This document shows, one piece after another, positions 1-5,000 of a stretch of DNA of 5,000 nucleotides. How positions within the stretch are numbered: the first letter of the stretch is position 1; each line of letters starts with the position of its first letter. Both the position numbers and the translations under genes were made by a program. Below the pieces are notes generated by a model that did no database searches, had not been told where the DNA came from, and saw nothing but the letters and a program-made list of their open reading frames with translations. Location: positions 26,833 to 31,832 of the forward strand of contig PBKH01000031.1 of the NCBI GenBank assembly GCA_002721375.1, in the 5' to 3' direction. The stretch is from Verrucomicrobiales bacterium. Lineage in GTDB: Bacteria; Verrucomicrobiota; Verrucomicrobiia; Limisphaerales; UBA1096.

Positions 1-12
1 TCCTAGGCAGAA

Positions 13-99
13 ATGAATCGTATCACCCTCCAGTTTGTTGACATAAACCAACTGGAAGATGGTGCCGTAGTAAATGCAGCGAATGAACACCTTATCTCG
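13..99 (+). pseudogene. Macro-domain N-terminal fragment fused in frame to the DUF1080 gene
   Basis: Residues 1-29 of the frame read like the start of a macro (ADP-ribose-binding) domain. There is a short beta strand I-T-L-Q-F, then V-D10-I11-N-Q-L-E in the place of the usual 'GDIT.L', then A-V-V-N21-A-A-N24-E-H-L in the place of 'AIVNAAN..L'. In macro domains the Asp binds the adenine and the second Asn lies in the ribose pocket. The expected glycine-rich loop ('GGGGVDGAIH') is absent; the frame passes straight into a signal peptide and DUF1080. Macro domains are cytoplasmic and about 150-180 residues long, so this is best read as a truncated gene head joined by rearrangement. The match is short and judged by eye. 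The remainder of the macro gene is not found elsewhere in the window. Confidence 0.55.
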
Positions 100-744
100 A
101 GAAATGATTCACTGCTGAACATAAAAAAGATAATCTTAATCTTTTGTTTTTGCCTAACCGCTTCAGTGAGCCTCACGGCAAGGGCCGAGTTTAAAAATCT
201 TTTGACTGTGGATTCTCTTGAAGGCTGGGAGTCAATTGGTATGGCCAAATGGACTGTAAATAAGGGCATTCTCACTGGTGCTCAGAACGGAGATTCGAAG
301 CGTTGGGGCTATCTTCAAACGAAAAGAAAATACAAAAACTTTGAGTTGCAGCTTGATTTCAAAATAGACGAGCACGGCAAATACAACAGCGGGGTTTACT
401 TGCGTAAACCCAAGGACAGAAAAACTGGCCGCGCGTATCAGGTGAATATCGGTCGTGGTGTAGCTGGTGAACCGGTTGGGTTGTATCTAAACGATTGGCT
501 GGCCAAAGGCGATGAAGACGACAAAATCAGAATTCCTCTCAAGTGGAATGGACTGCGGATACTGATCGTAGATAACAGAATTCAAGTCTGGCTTAACAAG
601 AAACAGATTGTCGATTTTACAGATGAAAACCCCGAGCACTATCTCCTTAAACCGGGCTACATTGCATTTCAGACTTATGGGGCTGAGGGGCACTCAGGCT
701 GGGTGAAATTCCGAAAAATACGCCTAAAAGACCTCTCAGAATAA
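13..744 (+). CDS. Secreted DUF1080 / 3-keto-disaccharide hydrolase-family protein with a chimeric N-terminus
   Basis: Residues about 59-243 match the DUF1080 (3-keto-disaccharide hydrolase, PF06439) beta-sandwich fold. Visible hallmarks are W80-T-V-N-K-G followed by L-T-G, Y107-K-N-F-E-L, the N125-S-G-V-Y-L-R131 motif, Y-Q-V-N-I, the W-N-G-L-R-I strand with V-W-L-N, and a C-terminal G-Y-I-A-F-Q then F-R-K-I-R-L-K-D-L. Characterised family members act on 3-keto-glycosides outside the cytoplasm; the substrate here is unknown. A type I signal peptide lies at about residues 36-58: N-I-K-K, a hydrophobic stretch, then A-R-A before E59. It is therefore internal to the frame. ATG 13 is the only in-frame ATG, GTG or TTG before the signal peptide and has only a weak AGG five bases upstream. 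The first ~29 residues resemble a macro domain, not DUF1080, so the native start may be lost or non-canonical (CTG 112 or 115, or ATG 104 with a one-base shift). The family call is confident; the start is not. Confidence 0.85.
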   Translation: MNRITLQFVDINQLEDGAVVNAANEHLISRNDSLLNIKKIILIFCFCLTASVSLTARAEFKNLLTVDSLEGWESIGMAKWTVNKGILTGAQNGDSKRWGYLQTKRKYKNFELQLDFKIDEHGKYNSGVYLRKPKDRKTGRAYQVNIGRGVAGEPVGLYLNDWLAKGDEDDKIRIPLKWNGLRILIVDNRIQVWLNKKQIVDFTDENPEHYLLKPGYIAFQTYGAEGHSGWVKFRKIRLKDLSE

Positions 745-794
745 AGACAAACTCTTAGCCTCTTTTTGTTCTGGTTAAAAGTTTTGAAAATATT

Positions 795-799
795 GGAAG
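795..799 (+). promoter_or_regulatory. Ribosome binding site for the sulfatase start at 807
   Basis: GGAAG sits seven bases before ATG 807 and is the likely Shine-Dalgarno site. A second, stronger-looking AGGAG at 810-814 lies seven bases before the in-frame ATG 822, so initiation could occur at either. Start 807 is preferred because it gives the signal peptide a positively charged n-region (M-R-R); starting at 822 removes both arginines. Confidence 0.5.
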
Positions 800-806
800 T
801 AATTTA

Positions 807-2306
807 ATGAGGAGAATAGTAATGATTATGTTCTTGCTCACAAGCACGGCTTTGTGGGGCGATAAACGACCAAATATCCTCTTCTTTCTAGTCGACGATA
901 TGGGTGTCGGGGATACCTCCGTACCCTTCTTATATAAGGATGGGGGGGCGCAAAAAATAGAGTTAAATGATCTTTTCCGTACGCCCAATATGGGGAAACT
1001 CGCTGAGAGTGGTCGGATTTTTACAAACGCTTATTCCTACTCGGTCTGTTCTCCAACGCGCATTAGTTTGATGACCGGTCAGACGGCTCCCAGACACCGT
1101 GTCACTACATGGACTCATCCTAAGCAATCATCGATAGACACCGGCTTGGTCAAAACGAGCGCAATCAGGAGTCCTGTTGACTGGCGTATAACCGGTCTCG
1201 ACCGCTCTCTTCCTTTGCTGCCTCGCCTCATGCAGCAAGCCGGGTACCGTACCCTCTTTGCGGGCAAGGCGCACTTTGGGCCAGACGACACGCCTTCCGG
1301 CGATCCGACGAACCTCGGATTTGATGTCAACATAGCGGGTTTCGGTGGCGGTGGCCCCGGCAGTTACTGGGGGAAATACAATTATTCGGCCAATCATCGC
1401 ACAGGGAAACATGTCTGGGATGTTCCTGGTCTGGAGAAATACCATGGCACCGATGTCTTTCTGACCGAGGCAATCACCATTGAGATGAACCAAGCGATAG
1501 AAGAAACTGTGAATAGAGGGAATTCGTTCTTCGCCTACATGAGTCACTACGCGGTACACGCGCCTTGGCTGTATCCTGACGCACGCTTCATCAAGAACTA
1601 TCCCACATTGGATGGGCAGGGTCTCGCTTTCGCTACCCTCGTCGAAGGTATGGATAAATCTCTCGGAGATATGATTCAAAAACTCTCTGAACTCGGTGTG
1701 GCAGAAGAGACCCTCGTCATATTCTTTTCCGACAATGGCAGCGCCTGGTCTACAAACGCCCCTTACAGAGACAAAAAGGGTTCGCGGTATGAGGGTGGCA
1801 TGAGAGTGCCTCTCATCGTTTCGTGGGCCAAACCCGATCCTCACCACCCGATGCAGAAGAAACTTGCCATCCCGGCACAGTCGGTGACGCACGATGTGGT
1901 CACCTGTGTAGATTTGATGCCCACCATACTGAAAATCGCGGGGGCGAAGATTTCTAAAGACGTCGTGATTGACGGTTTCGATATCAGTCCGTACTTCATC
2001 GCAACGGAAGGGACTCATCGCCCGCAGGAGTTTCTAACCCATTTCCCGCATAAGCATCGCGACACGCTGTTTTCTACCTACCGGCGAAAAAACTGGAAAA
2101 TCATTTATAATTACGCATCTGATAAATGGGAGTTATACAACCTTAAGCTTGATCCGTTTGAGAAAACTAACATGGTCGGCAAACAACCGAAATTGGCGTT
2201 ATCTTTGGCGACTGAGATGGTAAAGCAACTTGATGCACAGAAAGCGGTCTATCCTACGAGTATTAGCTCAGGGAAAGAGGTTAAGCCCAATCTCGGCTCT
2301 CTGTGA
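807..2306 (+). CDS. Secreted formylglycine-dependent sulfatase (sulfatase family S1)
   Basis: A complete 499-residue sulfatase of the alkaline phosphatase superfamily, normal length for a single-domain family member. It hydrolyses sulfate esters, probably on a polysaccharide or glycan; the exact substrate and subfamily cannot be read by eye. The catalytic set is intact: D30-D31 for metal, C81-S-P-T-R85 as the C-x-P-x-R site in which Cys81 becomes formylglycine, K154 and H156 in G-K-A-H-F-G, H247 and H251 in S-H-Y-A-V-H, D309-N310-G as the second metal pair, and K324 before Y-E-G-G-M-R-V-P. Residues 1-18 form a short signal peptide (M-R-R, hydrophobic core, A-L-W-G), so it is exported. The C-terminal 'W-E-L-Y-N-L..D-P-F-E-K-T-N' is the usual family ending. 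Because the site is Cys-type, a formylglycine-generating enzyme or anaerobic sulfatase maturase must be encoded elsewhere. It starts 62 bases after the DUF1080 gene with no obvious terminator between, so co-transcription is likely. Confidence 0.95.
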   Translation: MRRIVMIMFLLTSTALWGDKRPNILFFLVDDMGVGDTSVPFLYKDGGAQKIELNDLFRTPNMGKLAESGRIFTNAYSYSVCSPTRISLMTGQTAPRHRVTTWTHPKQSSIDTGLVKTSAIRSPVDWRITGLDRSLPLLPRLMQQAGYRTLFAGKAHFGPDDTPSGDPTNLGFDVNIAGFGGGGPGSYWGKYNYSANHRTGKHVWDVPGLEKYHGTDVFLTEAITIEMNQAIEETVNRGNSFFAYMSHYAVHAPWLYPDARFIKNYPTLDGQGLAFATLVEGMDKSLGDMIQKLSELGVAEETLVIFFSDNGSAWSTNAPYRDKKGSRYEGGMRVPLIVSWAKPDPHHPMQKKLAIPAQSVTHDVVTCVDLMPTILKIAGAKISKDVVIDGFDISPYFIATEGTHRPQEFLTHFPHKHRDTLFSTYRRKNWKIIYNYASDKWELYNLKLDPFEKTNMVGKQPKLALSLATEMVKQLDAQKAVYPTSISSGKEVKPNLGSL

Positions 2307-2307
2307 C

Positions 2308-2319
2308 TGAACATGTTCA
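2308..2319. repeat. Perfect 12-bp palindrome just after the sulfatase stop
   Basis: TGAACATGTTCA reads the same on both strands and begins one base after the sulfatase stop codon. As RNA it would give only a 4-bp stem with a 4-base loop and is not followed by a T-run, so it is a poor intrinsic terminator. A short second dyad (TAAGT, five bases, ACTTA; 2327-2341) follows. Either could be a protein-binding site, or both may be chance; no function is claimed. Confidence 0.3.
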
Positions 2320-2717
2320 TATAAAATAAGTGCATTACTTACATACGTGGTTGATGCAGGATATACAGGATCTGATGGTTTTAGTTACGAGGTTACCGAC
2401 TGGTATAACTTCAGCGATACGGCGATGGTGACTTTGGGGATTAACGCTGCATAAGGTAGCAATAATGGTGAAGGGTTATTTATCAGGCTCAATTCTGTGC
2501 CGCCTGCAAGATCTGTTTTATTCGGGTTCGATAGTGAACCTTTTGCTTTTAGCTTACTTGCAGAGGAGGGAAGAATTTACAGGCTTGAAAGCTCACATGA
2601 TATGATCAATTGGTACACGACTAAATCCCTTAGGGTTCAGGCGAGAGGGTGAGATTCGTTGAGAGCATAGACTTCTAACTTAAAGAACAGTTCTACCGAA
2701 TCAGGATCCAAGAATAG
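2320..2717 (+). pseudogene. Degenerate C-terminal remnant of a large secreted protein (cadherin/Ig-like repeat plus Verrucomicrobiota-type tail)
   Basis: There is no intact gene here, but the + strand translation is protein-like. The first segment, to the TAA at 2452, contains L-L-T-Y-V-V-D-A-G-Y-T-G-S-D-G-F-S-Y-E-V-T-D and then D-T-A-M-V-T-L. This is the end of a cadherin-like or bacterial Ig-like repeat, whose usual form is 'tY.P..gytGtDsFtYtvtDg...s.ta.vti'. The same frame then continues through F-S-L-L-A-E-E-G-R-I-Y-R-L-E-S-S-H-D-M-I-N-W to TGA 2650. The sense then shifts to the +2 frame (from about 2649) with R-F-V-E-S-I-D-F, a TAA at 2676, and K-E-Q-F-Y-R-I-R-I-Q-E before TAG 2715. 'Y-R-L-E-S-S..D..N-W' followed by 'F-Y-R-I' is a recurrent C-terminal module of secreted Verrucomicrobiota-group proteins. 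Two internal stops, a frameshift and no start codon show decay. The 5' part of the parent gene is missing; the sulfatase gene occupies its place. Confidence 0.65.
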
Positions 2718-2841
2718 ATTGATTGTTCTTTTGGCGGATTTTTTGGAAGCAGAAATTCATCTTTTACCAAATACTTGAACAACTCTGAAGGCAGCTGCAC
2801 AACCTTGTGAAAAACTGACCGCTGGTTAATATTCCCTCTTC
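2718..2841. other. Short intergenic leader before the TIR gene
   Basis: This is mostly A+T-rich sequence between the pseudogene remnant and the TIR gene. It contains the 8-bp palindrome GCAGCTGC (2791-2798) and an overlapping dyad CACAA-CC-TTGTG (2798-2809) that touches the candidate -35 element. No open frame, tRNA or convincing rho-independent terminator was seen. Confidence 0.4.
2805..2832 (+). promoter_or_regulatory. Candidate promoter for the TIR gene, possibly giving a leaderless mRNA
   Basis: TTGTGA (2805-2810) resembles a -35 box and TAATAT (2827-2832) a -10 box, each matching four of six consensus positions, with a 16-base spacer. Transcription would begin about 2839-2842, at or next to the ATG at 2842. 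This fits the absence of any purine-rich ribosome binding site there: the bases just before the ATG are pyrimidine-rich (CCCTCTTC). The dyad CACAA-CC-TTGTG overlaps the -35 box and could be an operator. The match is modest and judged by eye. Confidence 0.3.
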
Positions 2842-5000
2842 ATGCCCGAAGAGGTTTTCATTAGCTACGCTAGGTTTGACCGGGAGAAGGTCATGCCTTT
2901 TGTTGACATCTTACGCGGCACCGGGGTTTCCGTCTGGGTTGATGAGGGTAAAATTGATGCAGCCACACTTTGGTCCGAGGAAATTGTGGATGCGATAAAC
3001 AACTGCAAGGCCATGGTGGTGATGCTCTCACAGAACTCCATTTGTTCAGATAATGTGGTCAAGGAGGTGATGCTGGCTTCAGAGAATAAAAAGCAAATCC
3101 TTCCAGTTTATCTTGAGCCTACTAAGATCCCCCGAAAACTTCAGTATCAACTCGCAGGCATTCAGCATTTGGAGGTGTTCGATTGTGACACGGAAGGCTT
3201 ATCTGAGAATCTCTGCAGATCGCTGAATCGATTGGGCGTTCAAACCAATGATTCGCTAATAAAGCCTGTAATAATACCAAAAACAAAGAGGCCAAATCCT
3301 CTCTTTCAATTATTGCTGAACCCCACCAAGAGAACCAAGTCGATTGTTGGAGTCTTCTCACTGTGCTTGTTGGCGTTTTTGATCGGTTTTTTTCTAAGTA
3401 CTCAAACAGTGTCCATTTCTCAGGATGGTGCAATCAGGAGTTCCGGTGTGCCGTTTAGTATGGTTGAAATACTGGAATCAGACCTTGAAATATCAACAGT
3501 GCAAAACGGCTGCTCAATAGCGATCTCACCTGACGGTCAGAAGGTGGCTATGGTTGCTGTTAGAAATGGTCAAAGTAATATTTATCTTCGGCAAGCTGGT
3601 GTTGCTTCGTGGCGGCAAATACCCAACACCGTTGGCGCCGAAAACCCGGTTTTTTCATCTCGATCTGAAAGGCTTTATTTCAACGATAAGGAAGGCTTAA
3701 AGGCGGTATCCATTATTGACAATACCATCGAAAAGATCACTGACCAAAGTGCTAACGGCGTAGCTTCAGGTGATGGGTTCGCTATAATTTCAACAGGATA
3801 TGCTGCAGGCCTTTCATTTTTGGACAGGTTAAACCGCAATGAAAAAAAACTGACAACGCTTGATGATAGTGCGCCGGAACAGGGTGACCGTGAGTTTGCG
3901 CATTTTTGGCCACAGTTAATGCCGGATGCAAAACACGTGATCTTCACCTCATTTCTTGCCGAGTTGGACAAAAGCAGTATTAAACTTTGTTCTATTAATG
4001 GAGATGAGCAGGTTACTCTTATTGAAAACGCAATATTTGGAAGATATATAAATTCAGGACATCTGGTCTTTATCAGGGACGATAATCTGATGGCGGTCAC
4101 CTTTGACAGCACCAGTCGCCAGGTATTGGGCACACCAAAGCCAGTTTTAGATGATATCCTTGTCAATCCAAAAACCGGCTCTTCCTGTTTTTCAATTTCT
4201 GAAAATGGAACGTTGGTTTATATTAAGGATTCTGAAAGCGCGCGATTATACAATCTGGTTTGGGTGCATCGTGATGGAACCGAAGAGATGCTCCCTTTTG
4301 AATCTGAAAAATATTTCTCTTTTGATCTTTCCCCGGATGACAAAAAACTCGCATATACTATCGATAATTCAAACAATCAGGACATATGGAGTTATGATTT
4401 TGAAACGGGGATAAAAAAGAGGCTGACACACAAAAAGAGCAGTCATTTTGACCCCGTTTGGTTTAGTGGTGAAAATTCAATTTTATATGTGAGTGATACA
4501 GCGCCCTTTGATCTGTATAAATATGATTTCGATAGTCAAACATCAAGTCCTCTGCTCACGACAGAAAAGGACAAGACAAGACCTTCCATCAGCGATGATG
4601 GGGGTTATATTGTGTTTGTAGAAATTCCCCCGGGCGCATCCCGGCAAAAAGAGGATGTTTATTTGCTCGATGTACAGAACGACAAAAAAATCCTGCCGAT
4701 TTCTAACACGACCTACACGGAGTCGGCAGCTTCAATTTCTCCAAATGGCAGGCATGTGGCTTTCCAATCTGATGAGAATGGCAGCGATCAGATTTACATT
4801 GCACAAACTTTGAATCCGAAGGGGACCAAACGACAACTAACAGGAACGGGAGGCGAGGAGCCTGTTTGGGGTAGTGATGGAACGGAACTGTTCTTTAGAA
4901 ATGGCAGCGATCTCCTTGCGTTAAAGATTGATCCGGAAAGCGGCAATCCTCAGGGCATTCCGGAAGTCCTTTTTAGTATGGAATTTGTAAAACAAGAGAC
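2842..5000 (+). CDS. TIR domain – transmembrane helix – TolB/PD40 beta-propeller receptor-like protein (3' end beyond window)
   Basis: An open frame of 719 codons with no stop, continuing past the window. Residues 4-115 form a TIR domain (TIR_2 type): V-F-I-S-Y-A-R (5-11), V-S-V-W-V-D-E (29-35), L-W44-S-E46-E47-I-V-D-A-I with E46 or E47 as candidate NADase glutamate, V-V-M-L-S (59-63), S69-D-N-V-V-K-E75-V, I-L-P-V-Y-L-E, and L-A-G-I-Q-H (104-109). A basic linker (K163, R164, K166) precedes one transmembrane helix at about 167-185, so by the positive-inside rule TIR is cytoplasmic and the rest extracytoplasmic. From about 220 onward there are repeated PD40/TolB-type blades with S-P-D-G-like turns: S229-P-D-G, M359-P-D-A, S453-E-N-G, S497-P-D-D, S585-D-D-G, S633-P-N-G and W676-G-S-D-G. 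Bacterial TIR domains can cleave NAD+ or make cyclic ADP-ribose signals; the propeller may sense a glycan, peptide or envelope ligand (inference). ATG 2842 is the earliest start, since an in-frame TAA lies at 2827; the next ATG (2893) would remove the F-I-S-Y strand. There is no visible Shine-Dalgarno site. Confidence 0.9.
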   Translation, partial: MPEEVFISYARFDREKVMPFVDILRGTGVSVWVDEGKIDAATLWSEEIVDAINNCKAMVVMLSQNSICSDNVVKEVMLASENKKQILPVYLEPTKIPRKLQYQLAGIQHLEVFDCDTEGLSENLCRSLNRLGVQTNDSLIKPVIIPKTKRPNPLFQLLLNPTKRTKSIVGVFSLCLLAFLIGFFLSTQTVSISQDGAIRSSGVPFSMVEILESDLEISTVQNGCSIAISPDGQKVAMVAVRNGQSNIYLRQAGVASWRQIPNTVGAENPVFSSRSERLYFNDKEGLKAVSIIDNTIEKITDQSANGVASGDGFAIISTGYAAGLSFLDRLNRNEKKLTTLDDSAPEQGDREFAHFWPQLMPDAKHVIFTSFLAELDKSSIKLCSINGDEQVTLIENAIFGRYINSGHLVFIRDDNLMAVTFDSTSRQVLGTPKPVLDDILVNPKTGSSCFSISENGTLVYIKDSESARLYNLVWVHRDGTEEMLPFESEKYFSFDLSPDDKKLAYTIDNSNNQDIWSYDFETGIKKRLTHKKSSHFDPVWFSGENSILYVSDTAPFDLYKYDFDSQTSSPLLTTEKDKTRPSISDDGGYIVFVEIPPGASRQKEDVYLLDVQNDKKILPISNTTYTESAASISPNGRHVAFQSDENGSDQIYIAQTLNPKGTKRQLTGTGGEEPVWGSDGTELFFRNGSDLLALKIDPESGNPQGIPEVLFSMEFVKQE

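Noticed and set aside
38..43. Perfect TTGACA -35 box upstream of the DUF1080 signal peptide
   Set aside because: No acceptable -10 box lies 16-18 bases downstream (around 60-67 the sequence is TGGTGCCG), and it lies within the macro-like coding stretch, so it is probably chance.
745..806. Possible terminator between the DUF1080 and sulfatase genes
   Set aside because: There is a TTTTTG run, but no stable GC-rich inverted repeat precedes it, so the two genes are treated as one likely operon.
1128..2018. Long minus-strand open frame (296 codons) opposite the sulfatase
   Set aside because: It lies wholly inside the well-supported sulfatase gene, its translation is rich in Arg, His and Val without domain motifs, and it is explained as an antisense shadow.
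3675..4166. Minus-strand open frame of 163 codons
   Set aside because: It is opposite the continuous TIR–PD40 frame, with a Ser/Leu-rich translation and no recognisable fold, so it is a shadow.
4151..4414. Plus-strand 87-codon open frame in another frame
   Set aside because: It overlaps the propeller-coding frame, which is open throughout and has clear PD40 motifs; this frame has none.
2842..5000. Idea that the TIR protein and the DUF1080–sulfatase pair form one functional system
   Set aside because: They are separated by a pseudogene remnant and a separate candidate promoter, and nothing in the sequence ties their roles together beyond proximity.
1..5000. CRISPR array, tRNA, rRNA or insertion-sequence ends
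   Set aside because: No regularly spaced repeats, cloverleaf-like sequence, rRNA-like stretch, transposase motif or paired terminal inverted repeats were seen.

Overview
The window looks like chromosomal DNA from a marine or particle-associated member of the Planctomycetota–Verrucomicrobiota–Lentisphaerota/Kiritimatiellota (PVC) group. This is inferred from gene content: a secreted DUF1080 (3-keto-disaccharide hydrolase) protein beside a secreted formylglycine-type sulfatase, a degenerate protein tail of the 'YRLESS..D..NW ... FYR' type common in secreted Verrucomicrobiota proteins, and a TIR protein with an 'LAGIQH' motif and a PD40 propeller. No rRNA or housekeeping marker is present, so the phylum is not proven. 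All supported genes are on the + strand.

Left part (1-2306): a reading frame at 13-744 encodes a DUF1080 protein with its own signal peptide. Its first ~29 codons instead resemble the N-terminal ADP-ribose-binding strand and loop of a macro domain (D10-I11 and the N21-A-A-N24 motif), so the annotated N-terminus looks chimeric. After 62 bases follows a complete, apparently active sulfatase (807-2306) with an intact C-S-P-T-R formylglycine site. The two probably form a small operon acting outside the cytoplasm on a sulfated or modified glycan.

Middle (2307-2841): about 535 bases without an intact gene. It is not empty. From about 2320 to 2717 it translates, with two internal stops and one frameshift, into the C-terminal end of a large secreted protein: a cadherin/Ig-like repeat end followed by the 'YRLESS...NW...FYRI' tail. 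This is a pseudogene remnant. It is followed by a short A+T-rich leader with a possible promoter placed so close to the next ATG that the transcript could be leaderless.

Right part (2842-5000, running off the window): one uninterrupted frame of 719 codons with no stop. It encodes a cytoplasmic TIR domain, a basic linker, one transmembrane helix, and an extracytoplasmic TolB/PD40-type beta-propeller. It resembles a one-piece transmembrane receptor in which TIR takes the place held by a Ser/Thr kinase or winged-helix domain in better-known PD40 architectures. It is the most interesting item in the window.

The DUF1080–sulfatase pair is bracketed by two gene fragments (macro head before, secreted-protein tail after), which suggests the pair arrived by insertion or rearrangement. 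No functional link between that pair and the TIR receptor can be shown from this sequence.
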